Assembly: GCF_046764005.1 (NCBI RefSeq)
Contig: NZ_JBKOFW010000001.1
Coordinates: 620,001-684,000 of the forward strand
Origin: Oryzobacter faecalis
Lineage (GTDB): Bacteria; Actinomycetota; Actinomycetes; Actinomycetales; Dermatophilaceae
Length of the DNA stretch: 64,000 nt
Reading direction: 5' to 3'
This document shows, in pieces, positions 16,882 through 25,140 of the stretch. A program made the position numbers and the translations under genes. Each line of letters opens with the position of its first letter. The first letter of the stretch is position 1. Below the pieces are notes generated by a model. It was not told the origin of the DNA. It saw nothing but the letters and a program-made list of their open reading frames with translations, and did not search any database.

Positions 16882-17235
16882 TCAGTCCCAGCCGAGCTCG
16901 TGCAGGGCGTCGTCGTCGATGCCGAAGTGGTGCGCGATCTCGTGGACGACGGTGACGGCGATCTCCTCGCGCAGGTCGTCCTCGTCGTCGCACATCCGGG
17001 TCAGGGGTCCGCGGAAGAGCAGGATGCGGTCGGGGAGCGAGCCGGACTCCCACCAGGTGCCGCGCTCGGTCAGCGGGGTCCCCTCGTAGACGCCGAGGAG
17101 GTCGGGGTCGTCGGCCGGCGGCTCCTCCTCGACGAAGAAGGCGACGTTGTCGAGCATGGCCATCAGCTCGGCCGGGACCTCGTCGAGGGCCTCCTCGACG
17201 ATGGCGTCGAACTCCTCGGCGGTCAGCGGCTCCAC
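16882..17235 (-). CDS. Zincin-like metallopeptidase family protein (DUF1025-like)
   Basis: A 117-residue acidic protein: EPLTAEEFDAIVEEALDEVPAEL at the N-terminus and VTVVHEIAHHFGIDDDALHELGW at the C-terminus. HEIAHHFGID is a complete HExxHxxGxxD zinc motif, as in the minimal-gluzincin-like family PF06262 found widely in actinobacteria and some thermophiles. No signal peptide, so it is cytosolic. Physiological substrates of this family are unknown. Start GTG 17235 is the beginning of the conserved EEFxxxVxxALxxxP block. The upstream serine hydrolase gene ends 20 bases away on the same strand. Confidence 0.88.
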   Translation of the reverse strand: MEPLTAEEFDAIVEEALDEVPAELMAMLDNVAFFVEEEPPADDPDLLGVYEGTPLTERGTWWESGSLPDRILLFRGPLTRMCDDEDDLREEIAVTVVHEIAHHFGIDDDALHELGWD

Positions 17236-17254
17236 GGCACCAGCCTGCCACCCG

Positions 17255-18625
17255 TCAGTCGCGGTCCCGGGGTGGGGCCTGCAGGGCGGTCAGGGCTGGC
17301 CGGCCGAGCGGGCGGCCGTTCCACGAGGCGGTGGCCGCCCCGTCGGCGCAGCGCAGGGCCAGGACGTGAGGAGTCTCCAGGGCGGCGACGCGCGCCTCGA
17401 AGACGTCCGGTGCGGTCCAGCCGCCCGACGCGACCCACGGGAAGCCGTCGGGGTCCGGCCAGCCACCGTCGCCGCACCGGACCGTCACCGACCCGCCGTC
17501 GTCGATGTCGAGCACCCAGTCGGCGCCGTCGCCGTCGCCGCGCCGGACCGTGACCCGCGTGAGGGCGGGGTGGTCCTCGCAGGGCTCGTGGGTGTGCTCC
17601 CACGGCCCGTCGCCCACCGGCGCGGCCGACGAGCGCGGTGCGCCGAGCCGGGCCGCCGCCAGGCGCGCCGACAGCACCCCGTGGGCGCCGTCGTCGCGCG
17701 CGAGGGCGCCGGGCGCGAGCCCGGGCAGCAGGACCTCCCAGATGCCGTCGAGGAGCGCCTGGGTGTCGGTGCTGCAGGAGGTGACACCGACGACGAGCCC
17801 GGCCGCCGGGACCACGACGGCGAACTGGCCCCAGGCGCCGTCGGCCCGGAAGGCGTCGTGGCGGCACCGCCACAGCTGGTAGCCGTACCCCTGCTGCCAG
17901 TCCACGGTCTCGGGGTGCGGTGTGGTGTCCACCTGCGCGGCACTCGCGCGGGCGACCCACCCCTCGGGGAGGAGGTGGCGTCCGCCCCACACGCCGTCCA
18001 GGCGCAGCAGCTCACCGAGGCGGGCCAGGGCCTCGGTCGTCACGTGCAGTCCGGAGAAGCCCGCGTCGAGCCCGTCGTGCCCGCTCCATGCCGCGGGGCC
18101 GACGCCGAGGGGGTCCAGGAGCCGCGGGCGGAGGTAGTCGAGGAGGCGTCGCCCACTGCGCCGCTGCACCGCCAGGGCGGCCATCAGCGTCGCGCCGTTG
18201 TGGTAGACGAACCACGAGCCCGGCTCGCACTCAGGCTCCTTCGCGAGGAACTCGGCGGGGAAGGTCCGCAGGTCGCCGTCGCGCCAGACGTAGGTGTCGG
18301 CCTCGTGGCCGGTGGACATCGACAGGACGTGGTGGAGGGCCAGCCGGGCCGCCCTCGGACCGGCGACCGCCGCGGCCTCCGGGAAGACGTCGACGAGCCG
18401 TTCGTCGAGGGAGAGCAGCCCCTCGGCCTCGGCCAGGCCCACGGCGCACGAGGTGAACGTCTTGCTCACCGAGTACACGAGCTGCACGACGTCGGGGCGG
18501 TACGGCGCCCACGTCCCCTCGGCGACGACCCGGCCGTGCCGCAGGACGAGCACGCCGTGCGCCTCCACCGCGGAGGCGTCCCAGCGCTCGAGGAGGGCCG
18601 TGAGGGCCGCCGGGGGCACGCCCAC
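17255..18625 (-). CDS. Serine hydrolase of the beta-lactamase/class C PBP family
   Basis: About 456 residues. YSVSKTFTS holds the SxxK nucleophile/base pair, FVYHNGATL the YxN motif, and DAFRADGAWGQFAVVVP the third active-site strand. The C-terminal ~150 residues (with DWVLDIDDGGSVTVRCGDGGWPD) form an extra beta domain seen in esterase-type members. No signal peptide is evident. The start is problematic: homologous-looking residues LPRSRPEDVG lie upstream of GTG 18625, yet no ATG, GTG or TTG occurs in that frame before the qcrB stop at 18663. Translation might start at a non-standard codon or inside qcrB. It is downstream of qcrB and probably in the same transcript. Confidence 0.8.
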   Translation of the reverse strand: MGVPPAALTALLERWDASAVEAHGVLVLRHGRVVAEGTWAPYRPDVVQLVYSVSKTFTSCAVGLAEAEGLLSLDERLVDVFPEAAAVAGPRAARLALHHVLSMSTGHEADTYVWRDGDLRTFPAEFLAKEPECEPGSWFVYHNGATLMAALAVQRRSGRRLLDYLRPRLLDPLGVGPAAWSGHDGLDAGFSGLHVTTEALARLGELLRLDGVWGGRHLLPEGWVARASAAQVDTTPHPETVDWQQGYGYQLWRCRHDAFRADGAWGQFAVVVPAAGLVVGVTSCSTDTQALLDGIWEVLLPGLAPGALARDDGAHGVLSARLAAARLGAPRSSAAPVGDGPWEHTHEPCEDHPALTRVTVRRGDGDGADWVLDIDDGGSVTVRCGDGGWPDPDGFPWVASGGWTAPDVFEARVAALETPHVLALRCADGAATASWNGRPLGRPALTALQAPPRDRD

Positions 18626-18662
18626 GTCCTCCGGCCGCGACCGGGGGAGGCGCGGGACGCCG

Positions 18663-20411
18663 TCAGTGACGAGCGACGCCCTGCTCCTCCTGGGCCTCGA
18701 TGCCGCGCGCGCCGCCGGAGGCCGAGGCCTCGATCGACTCGTCGGCGTGGCCGTCGTGGTGGGCGGCGGCGAGCTCGGCCGGCGTGACCGGGTTGACGGC
18801 GTCGGCGAAGTAGAACCGCGACAGGGCCGCGCGGATGCGGTCGGAACGGCCCGCCCGGCGCGCGACACCGTGCTCGTCGACGTCGGCCTCGAGCTCGTGG
18901 ACCGACACCGGGTCGTGCTGGACGAGCACCCAGTGCTCGGGCGTGAGCTCGGTGTCGTGCCGCTCGAAGAACCGGCCGTCGGGCGTGCGGATGATCGTCC
19001 CGGTCTCGCGGCCGTGCAGGACGGTGTCGCGGTCACGGCGCTGCAGGCTGAGGCAGACCCGCTTGGTCACCCAGAACACGATGGGCGGCAGGACGAACAG
19101 CGCGATGCGGAAGAACCACGTGATGTCGTTGATCGACATCCCGAGCTTGATCGCGATGATGTCGTTGCCGGCCGCGAACATGAACACCGTGTAGGCGGTG
19201 ATGCCGGCCATGCCGATGCCCGTGCGGACCGGGGCGTTGCGCGGGCGCTCGAGGAGGTGGTGCTCGCGGTCGTCCTTGGTGACGAAGCGCTCGAGGAACG
19301 GGTAGACGCCCAGGACCGTGTACACGAGCGGCAGGAGGACGAGCGCGCCCAGCGCGATGTTCGGCGAGAACGTGAACCCGAAGGCCGTGATCTCGAGCCA
19401 CCCCGGCAGCAGGCGCAGCGCACCGTCGGCGAAGCCCATGTACCAGTCGGGCTGCGACCCCGCGGTGACCGGCGACGGGTCGTAGGGCCCGTAGCCCCAG
19501 ATCGGGTTGATCTGGACCAGCGCCGAGATGAGCGCGATGACGCCGAAGACGATGAAGAAGAAGCCGCCGGCCTTCGCCGCGTACACCGGCATCACGGGGA
19601 AGCCCACGACGTTCTCGTTGGTGCGTCCCGGACCCGGGTACTGGGTGTGCTTGTGGAGGAACACCAGACCGATGTGCGCGGTGAAGAGGCCGACGAGGAT
19701 CGCCGGGATGAGCAGGATGTGGGCGCTGTACAGCCGCGGGATGATCATCTCGCCGGGGAACGGGCCACCGAAGATGCCGTAGACGAGGTAGGACCCGATG
19801 ACCGGGGAGGTCTGGACGAAGCCCGCCATGGCTCGGATCCCCGTGCCGGAGAGCAGGTCGTCGGGGAGGGAGTAGCCGGCGAAGCCCTCGATGATCGCGA
19901 GGAGGGCGAGGACGGTGCCGATGACCCAGTTGATCTCGCGCGGCTTGCGGAACGCGCCGGTGAAGAAGACGCGGAACATGTGCACGGTCAGCGCCACGAT
20001 GAAGATCAGCGCGGCCCAGTGGTGGATCTGGCGGATGATCAGCCCGCCCTTGATGTCGAAGCTGATGTCGAGGGTCGAGGCGTAGGCCTGGGACATCTCG
20101 ACGCCGCGCAGCGGCACGTACGAGCCGTCGTACACGGTGTGTCCCGCGCTCGGGATGAACCAGAACGTGAGGAAGGCCCCGGTGAGCAGGCAGATGATCA
20201 TCGAGTACATGGCGATCTCACCGAGCATGAACGACCAGTGCTCGGGGAAGACCTTCTTCATGAGGTAGCCGACCGGCTTCGACGCCCCGGTGCGGTCGTC
20301 GACCCAGCCTGCGACGCCGCCGATCTTGCGGGCGGCGGCCGACGGGGGAGCCTCGGCGGGGGCGTCCCCGGCGCGCAGGGCGTCGGCGGGGCGGTCGGTC
20401 GTGGTGCTCAT
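18663..20411 (-). CDS. qcrB: Cytochrome bc1 complex cytochrome b subunit
   Basis: The 582-residue quinol-oxidising subunit of the bcc complex, target family of Q203-type inhibitors in mycobacteria. Visible blocks are HWSFMLGEIAMYSMIICLLTG, IIRQIHHWAALIFIVALTVHMFRVFFTGAFRKPRE (heme His pair), GYSLPDDLLSGTG and FGGPFPGEMIIPRLYSAHILLIPA (Qo site and second His pair). There is a long actinobacterial C-terminal extension with EHWVLVQHDP. ATG 20411 overlaps the qcrA stop by one base (TGATG), so the two are translationally coupled. The last gene of the ctaE-qcrCAB cluster proper. Confidence 0.97.
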   Translation of the reverse strand: MSTTTDRPADALRAGDAPAEAPPSAAARKIGGVAGWVDDRTGASKPVGYLMKKVFPEHWSFMLGEIAMYSMIICLLTGAFLTFWFIPSAGHTVYDGSYVPLRGVEMSQAYASTLDISFDIKGGLIIRQIHHWAALIFIVALTVHMFRVFFTGAFRKPREINWVIGTVLALLAIIEGFAGYSLPDDLLSGTGIRAMAGFVQTSPVIGSYLVYGIFGGPFPGEMIIPRLYSAHILLIPAILVGLFTAHIGLVFLHKHTQYPGPGRTNENVVGFPVMPVYAAKAGGFFFIVFGVIALISALVQINPIWGYGPYDPSPVTAGSQPDWYMGFADGALRLLPGWLEITAFGFTFSPNIALGALVLLPLVYTVLGVYPFLERFVTKDDREHHLLERPRNAPVRTGIGMAGITAYTVFMFAAGNDIIAIKLGMSINDITWFFRIALFVLPPIVFWVTKRVCLSLQRRDRDTVLHGRETGTIIRTPDGRFFERHDTELTPEHWVLVQHDPVSVHELEADVDEHGVARRAGRSDRIRAALSRFYFADAVNPVTPAELAAAHHDGHADESIEASASGGARGIEAQEEQGVARH

Positions 20412-21535
20412 CAGCCACGCTCCCAGAAGCTCGGGCCGACCGCCTCGCGGAACGGCTGGGCGGAGACGAGGTACCCCTCGTCGTCGACGGTGATCTTCAA
20501 TTGTGGCAGGGCGCGCTTCGCGGGGCCGAAGATGACCTTGCAGTCCTGGGTGACGTCGAAGGTCGACTGGTGGCACGGGCACAGCAGGTGGTGCGTCTGC
20601 TGCTCGTAGAGGCCGACCGGGCAGCCGACGTGGGTGCAGATCTTCGAGTAGGCGACGATGCCCTGGTAGCCCCAGTCCTTCTCCTTCTGCGACTGGATCT
20701 TCTCCTCCTCGAGGCGGATGAGGAGGACCGCGGCCTTCGCCTTCTCCTCGAGCACGTGGTGCTCGAGCTCGAGCAGGCCCTCGGGCAGGACGTGGACGAC
20801 CGACCCGATCGTGAGGTCCTCGGCCTTGATCGGCTCGTTCTCGGGGTCCTTCATCAGGCGCAGCGGGCGGAACGTGGGCTCCTCGCCCGGGCCGCTCGGG
20901 CCGCCGTTCCAGAACGTCAGGGACAGGCTCTTCTGCGGGAGCTTGCCGAGGCTGCCACCGACCTGGAGGAGCAGCGGCACCGCGAAGAGGCCGAGCGCCC
21001 CACCGAGGGTGTACTTGATGAGGGGGCGGCGCAGGACCTGCGAGGACTCGCCGCCCTCCTTGAGCACGCTCACGACCCGAGCGCGCGACTCGTCGCTGCC
21101 GCGCATCGGGTGGCGCTCCTCGACGGACTCCTCGTCGGGCATCAGTGTCTTGGCCCAGTGGACCGCACCGAACCCGATGCCGAGGAGGCCGAAGGCGAGC
21201 GTGGTGCCGAGCGCGACGTGCGAGGCGCCCATCATCCCGATGCCCGGCACGAAGACCGTGCTCTCGATGGGGATGAGGAAGTAGAAGACGACGAAGAGCA
21301 GGGTCGAGACGATCGAGACGGTGAAGAGCGCGGCGACCTGCTTCTCGGCCCGCGCGGCGGCCTCCTCGCTGAGGTCGGACATCCGCGGGACGTGGTGGGG
21401 CAGGCCGGGGTTCGTGAAGCGCTCCGGGACGCCGCCGTCGCCCACGACGTGGCCCTCGTCGAGGCGCACCGCGGTGCCGTGGCCGTGCCGCGAGGCCACC
21501 TCGGTGCCGGCGGTGCTGGGGTCCTGCTCGTTCAT
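20411..21535 (-). CDS. qcrA: Rieske iron-sulfur subunit of the bc1 complex
   Basis: 374 residues with three N-terminal transmembrane helices (ALFTVSIVSTLLFVVFYFLIPI, GASHVALGTTLAFGLLGIGFG, LGGALGLFAVPLLLQVGG), the actinobacterial arrangement rather than the single anchor of mitochondria. The C-terminal Rieske fold shows CTHVGCPVGLYEQ and CPCHQSTFD, giving two Cys and two His ligands of the 2Fe-2S cluster. It transfers electrons from quinol at the QcrB Qo site to QcrC heme. ATG 21535 is consistent with family length. The ErpA-type carrier encoded in the window is a plausible cluster donor (inference). Confidence 0.96.
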   Translation of the reverse strand: MNEQDPSTAGTEVASRHGHGTAVRLDEGHVVGDGGVPERFTNPGLPHHVPRMSDLSEEAAARAEKQVAALFTVSIVSTLLFVVFYFLIPIESTVFVPGIGMMGASHVALGTTLAFGLLGIGFGAVHWAKTLMPDEESVEERHPMRGSDESRARVVSVLKEGGESSQVLRRPLIKYTLGGALGLFAVPLLLQVGGSLGKLPQKSLSLTFWNGGPSGPGEEPTFRPLRLMKDPENEPIKAEDLTIGSVVHVLPEGLLELEHHVLEEKAKAAVLLIRLEEEKIQSQKEKDWGYQGIVAYSKICTHVGCPVGLYEQQTHHLLCPCHQSTFDVTQDCKVIFGPAKRALPQLKITVDDEGYLVSAQPFREAVGPSFWERG

Positions 21536-21581
21536 CGGGGTACCGGTCTTCTCGTCGATGGTCGGATGGGGACGGGGGCGG

Positions 21582-22394
21582 TCAGGCCGACTTCGCGCCG
21601 AGCCAGACGGCGCAGCCGATGAGGATGCCGAGCCCGAAGACCCAGGCGAACAGGCCCTCGGTGACCGGGCCCAGCGAGCCGAGCGTCAGGCCACCGGGGC
21701 TCTCGGCCTCGTTGATCGAGTCGAGGAAGGCGATGATGTCCCGCTTGTCCTCGGGCTTGACGTTGGCGTCGTTGAACACCGGCATGTTCTGCGGGCCCGT
21801 GGCCATCGCCTCGTAGATGTGCTTGCCACTGACGTCGGTGAGGGCCGGGGCGTACTTGCCGCGGGTCAGGGCCCCGCCGGCGCCGGCGAAGTTGTGGCAC
21901 ATGGCGCAGTTGACGCGGAAGAGCTCACCGCCGCGGGCGGGGTCGCCCTTGGTCGGGTCGACGGCCTCCTCGCTGGGGACCTCGGGGCCGGGCGCGAGCG
22001 AGGCGACGTAGGCGCCGACCGCCTCGATCTGCTCGTCGCTGAACTTGATCTCGTCCTGGCGCGGGGCCTGGACGCCCGGGGCGGCCATGGGCATCCGGCC
22101 CGTGCCCATCTGGAAGTCGACGGCGGCCGCGCCGACACCCGCGAGCGCCGGGCCCGCGACCTTGTCGCCGTTGCCGGTCTGGCGTCCCTCGGCGTTGAGG
22201 CCGTGGCACGACGCGCAGTTGGCGCGGAAGATCGCCTTGCCCTCCTCGACCGTCTGGGCCGAGAGCGCCTTCGTCGTCGCGTCGGCCGGCTTCGGGGCCA
22301 CGGCGGCGTAGGCCGCGCCCATGAGGAACAGGCCCAGCATGATGAGGATGGCGATCGCCGCCGGGTGTCGGCGGCGGGCGGCCAGTGCGTTCAC
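21582..22394 (-). CDS. qcrC: Diheme cytochrome c subunit of the bc1 complex
   Basis: A 270-residue membrane-anchored cytochrome cc. An N-terminal anchor (HPAAIAILIMLGLFLMGAAYAA) is followed by two cytochrome c domains: ANCASCHGLNAEGRQTG (first heme) and NCAMCHNFAGAGGALT (second heme). The C-terminal transmembrane helix is FAWVFGLGILIGCAVWLGAK. The second heme passes electrons straight to CuA of CtaC, so no soluble cytochrome c is needed. GTG 22394 begins the conserved RRRHP stretch. It sits 52 bp downstream of ctaE. Confidence 0.96.
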   Translation of the reverse strand: MNALAARRRHPAAIAILIMLGLFLMGAAYAAVAPKPADATTKALSAQTVEEGKAIFRANCASCHGLNAEGRQTGNGDKVAGPALAGVGAAAVDFQMGTGRMPMAAPGVQAPRQDEIKFSDEQIEAVGAYVASLAPGPEVPSEEAVDPTKGDPARGGELFRVNCAMCHNFAGAGGALTRGKYAPALTDVSGKHIYEAMATGPQNMPVFNDANVKPEDKRDIIAFLDSINEAESPGGLTLGSLGPVTEGLFAWVFGLGILIGCAVWLGAKSA

Positions 22395-22446
22395 GGTGCG
22401 GTCCTGTCGTCGGCGTCGGGTCGGTGGGAGTCGGGGGAACCGGGGG

Positions 22447-23115
22447 TCACTTGAGCACGTAGATCATGATGAACAGGGCGATCCACACGACGTCGACGAA
22501 GTGCCAGTAGTACGACGTCACGACCGCGCCGGTGGCCTGGGCGTGGCTGTAGTGCTTCGTCGTGAAGGTGCGCCCGAGGATGAGGAGGAAGGCGATGAGC
22601 CCGCCGGTCACGTGGAGGCCGTGGAAGCCGGTGGCGAGGTAGAACACCGAGCCGTACGGGTCGGAGGAGAGGGTGACGCCCTCGGCGACGAGGTGGGCGT
22701 ACTCGTAGACCTGGCCGGCGATGAAGATCGCGCCGAAGAAGTACGTGAGGACGTACCACTCGCGCATGCCCCACGCGGACACCTTGGCGAGCGGGGAGCC
22801 CGCGGGCCGGGCGACGACGCCCTTCTCGGCCTGGAGGACGCCGAGCTGGCACCACACGGACGAGACGACGAGGATCGTCGTGTTCGCGAGGGCGAACGGG
22901 ATGTTCAGCTGGGCGGTGCGCTCGGCCCACAGACCCGGCTCGTGGCCGCGGATCGTGAAGTAGAACGCGAACAGCGCTGCGAAGAACATCAGCTCGCTGG
23001 ACAGCCACACCATCGTGCCGACGGCGACCATGTTGGGGCGGGTCGCCGGCCCCTGACCGGGGATCGAGGGGACGGGCCCCGCGGGCCGGGTCTGGGGTGC
23101 AGTCGAGGTCGCCAC
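22447..23115 (-). CDS. ctaE: Cytochrome c oxidase subunit III
   Basis: A 222-residue, five-to-six-helix oxidase subunit III. NMVAVGTMVWLSSELMFFAALFAFYFTIR, GLHVTGGLIAFLLILGR and VVTSYYWHFVDVVWIALFIMIYVL are the conserved helices, with the usual Glu of SSELMFF. I choose GTG 23115 (VATSTAPQTRP) over ATG 23124: a near-consensus AATAAT -10 (23128-23123, minus strand) overlaps that ATG and lies seven bases before the GTG, so the mRNA probably starts at the GTG. First gene of ctaE-qcrC-qcrA-qcrB. Confidence 0.94.
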   Translation of the reverse strand: MATSTAPQTRPAGPVPSIPGQGPATRPNMVAVGTMVWLSSELMFFAALFAFYFTIRGHEPGLWAERTAQLNIPFALANTTILVVSSVWCQLGVLQAEKGVVARPAGSPLAKVSAWGMREWYVLTYFFGAIFIAGQVYEYAHLVAEGVTLSSDPYGSVFYLATGFHGLHVTGGLIAFLLILGRTFTTKHYSHAQATGAVVTSYYWHFVDVVWIALFIMIYVLK

Positions 23116-23277
23116 GACATGCATTATTGCCCCATCCGCGAAGACGCGCTGCGACGACCCCCCGAAACCCTCCACAACGGGTCCGCGGAGCCGCGCAACG
23201 GTGCGCGAACGGTCCGCGAACAGGCACGACGAACGTCGCGTCGGGTGGTCCGGGACCCACCGGTAGAGTCTTCGTCC
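23116..23277. promoter_or_regulatory. Divergent promoter region of ctaE-qcrCAB and the receiver-like gene
   Basis: Minus strand: AATAAT (23128-23123), one of the most AT-rich hexamers in the window, driving the respiratory operon. Plus strand: TAGAGT (23264-23269) eight bases before ATG 23278. The ~130 bp between them are slightly less GC-extreme and could hold operator sites. I recognised no specific palindrome. Confidence 0.5.
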
Positions 23278-23730
23278 ATGACCTCACCGCACGCCGCCGG
23301 GTCCCCGGCCCAGGCCTCGAGCCCGGAGGGCGTCCACCGCGTCTCGGTGCTCCTCTACAGCGACGACATCACGGTCCGCGACGCGGTCCGTGCGGCCGCG
23401 GGCCGCCGGCCCGCGCGCGACGTCGAGGTCGTGGCGTGGCGCGAGTGCGCGACCGCCGAGGCCGTCATCGAGGCCATGGACGCCGGCGGCCACGACGTCG
23501 TCGTCCTCGACGGCGAGGCCACGCCCGTCGGGGGGCTGGGGCTGTGCCGCCAGCTGAAGAACGAGATCTTCCGCTGCCCCCCGATCCTCGTGCTGACCGG
23601 CCGCCCCCAGGACGCCTGGCTCGCGGGCTGGTCCCTCGCGGACGAGGTCGTCCCGCACCCCCTCGACCCCATCGCCGTCTCCGACGCGATCGCCTCGCTG
23701 GCGCGCTCGCGGGTCGCCGCGGCCGGCTGA
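23278..23730 (+). CDS. Stand-alone receiver-like protein
   Basis: 150 residues with a single CheY-like fold and no output domain. SVLLYSDDITVRDAV supplies the acidic pair, DVVVLDGEATPVGGLG the candidate phospho-acceptor Asp, and PPILVLTGRP the Thr switch. The usual Lys before the last Pro is absent (ADEVVPHPLDP), so phosphorylation may be altered or lost. It lies between ctaE and trpD, a position conserved in many actinobacteria. A role in controlling respiration or tryptophan synthesis is speculative. No histidine kinase is adjacent. Leaderless ATG 23278. Confidence 0.78.
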   Translation: MTSPHAAGSPAQASSPEGVHRVSVLLYSDDITVRDAVRAAAGRRPARDVEVVAWRECATAEAVIEAMDAGGHDVVVLDGEATPVGGLGLCRQLKNEIFRCPPILVLTGRPQDAWLAGWSLADEVVPHPLDPIAVSDAIASLARSRVAAAG

Positions 23731-23738
23731 GCCCGCCC

Positions 23739-24812
23739 GTGTCGACGCCCGCGCCGGCCTCCCCGACGTGGCCGGACCTGCTCGCCGCGCTCCTGCGCGG
23801 TGAGGACCTCGCGCCCGAGGACGCCCGCTGGGCGATGTCGGAGGTCATGACCGGCGAAGCCTCTCCCGTCCAGCTCGCCGGGTTCCTCGTCGCGCTGCGG
23901 GCCAAGGGCGAGACCTCCGAGGAGGTCCGCGGGCTCGCCGACGTCATGCTCGAGCACGCGCACCGCATCGAGGTCGCCGGCCCGAGCATCGACATCGTCG
24001 GCACCGGCGGCGACCGGATGCACTCGGTGAACATCTCGACCATGGCCTCGGTCGTCGTCGCGGCGAGCGGGCTGCGGGTCGTCAAGCACGGCAACCGGGC
24101 AGCGTCCTCGTCCTCGGGGTCGGCCGACGTCCTCGAGGCGCTGGGGGTGTCGCTGACCCTCACCCCCGCCCAGGTCGCGCAGGCGGCGGAGGACGCCGGC
24201 ATCACCTTCTGCTTCGCGGGGGCCTTCCACCCCTCGATGCGCCACGCCGCGGTGACCCGGCGCGACCTCGGGGTCGGCACCGCCTTCAACCTCCTCGGCC
24301 CGCTGACGAACCCGGCTCAGCCGACGTTCGCCGCGGTCGGGGTCGCCGACCTGCGCACGGCGCCGATCATCGCCGGGGTGTTCGCGGGCCGGGGCCGCCC
24401 GGCCGCGGTGTTCCGCGGCGACGACGGGCTCGACGAGCTCACCCTCGCCACGACCTCGACCGTGTGGTGGGTCCGCGACGGCGCCGTGACCGAGGTCGTC
24501 CTCGACCCCACCGACCTCGGGCTGGCGACCAGCCCGGTCGAGGCGCTGCGCGGCGGCGACGCCGCCCACAACGCGGGGGTCGCGCGGTCGGTCTTCTCCG
24601 GTGCACCCGGTCCCGTGCGCGACGCGGTCGTCCTCAACGCCGGCATCGCGCTGGCCGTGGCGGCCTGGGAGGACGGCGCGGTCGTCTCGCGCGAGGCGCT
24701 CACGACCGCGGTGCGGTCCGGGATCGACCGCGCCGAGGCCGCCCTCGACTCCGGGGCCGCGTCGGCGCTGCTGGACCGCTGGGTCGAGGTCACCCGCTCC
24801 CTCGCCGGCTGA
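23739..24812 (+). CDS. trpD: Anthranilate phosphoribosyltransferase
   Basis: A 357-residue enzyme joining anthranilate and PRPP in tryptophan synthesis. Core motifs are DIVGTGGDRMHSVNISTMASVV (PRPP-binding GTGGD loop), VVKHGNRAASSSSGSADVLEALG (KHGNR anthranilate site) and RDLGVGTAFNLLGPLTNPA. HPSMRHAAVTRR lies between them. GTG 23739 is eight bases after the receiver-like gene, so they share a transcript. The other trp genes are elsewhere, as in M. tuberculosis, where trpD is also isolated next to ctaE. It converges on the Lrp-like gene. Confidence 0.96.
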   Translation: MSTPAPASPTWPDLLAALLRGEDLAPEDARWAMSEVMTGEASPVQLAGFLVALRAKGETSEEVRGLADVMLEHAHRIEVAGPSIDIVGTGGDRMHSVNISTMASVVVAASGLRVVKHGNRAASSSSGSADVLEALGVSLTLTPAQVAQAAEDAGITFCFAGAFHPSMRHAAVTRRDLGVGTAFNLLGPLTNPAQPTFAAVGVADLRTAPIIAGVFAGRGRPAAVFRGDDGLDELTLATTSTVWWVRDGAVTEVVLDPTDLGLATSPVEALRGGDAAHNAGVARSVFSGAPGPVRDAVVLNAGIALAVAAWEDGAVVSREALTTAVRSGIDRAEAALDSGAASALLDRWVEVTRSLAG

Positions 24813-24834
24813 CCGTCCGCGAGGTTCCGCGCCC

Positions 24835-25116
24835 TCAGCCCTCGAGGCCGAGGCTGAAGGCCGCCTCGAGGTCGTGCGAGGAGTAGGTGCGGAAGGCGAT
24901 GTGCGTGTTGGTGCCCGTGACGCCCTGGACCTTGTTGAGCCGGTCGGCGATGACGTCGGCGAGCGCCTCGTGCTCGCGGACGCGCACCATCGCGACGAGG
25001 TCGGCGTCACCGGCGACGGAGTAGACCTCGGTGACCCCCTCGAGGTCGGCGATCTCCTGCGCGACCTCGGGGATGCGGTCGACGTCGGCGGTGATGAGGA
25101 CGATGGCGGTGATCAC
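24835..25116 (-). CDS. Lrp/AsnC ligand-binding (RAM) domain protein without HTH
   Basis: A 93-residue protein consisting only of the RAM/ACT-like effector domain of Lrp/AsnC regulators: MITAIVLITADVDRIPEVAQEIADLEGVTEVYSVAGDADLVAMVRV. The DNA-binding half is absent. Such stand-alone proteins oligomerise and bind amino acids. They may modulate full-length Lrp proteins or enzymes. Convergence with trpD makes an aromatic amino acid ligand worth considering, but this is inference. GTG 25116 has TAGTCT (25128-25123, minus strand) six bases upstream, a leaderless start. Confidence 0.88.
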   Translation of the reverse strand: MITAIVLITADVDRIPEVAQEIADLEGVTEVYSVAGDADLVAMVRVREHEALADVIADRLNKVQGVTGTNTHIAFRTYSSHDLEAAFSLGLEG

Positions 25117-25140
25117 GCGGCCAGACTAGCGGCGGGCCGG

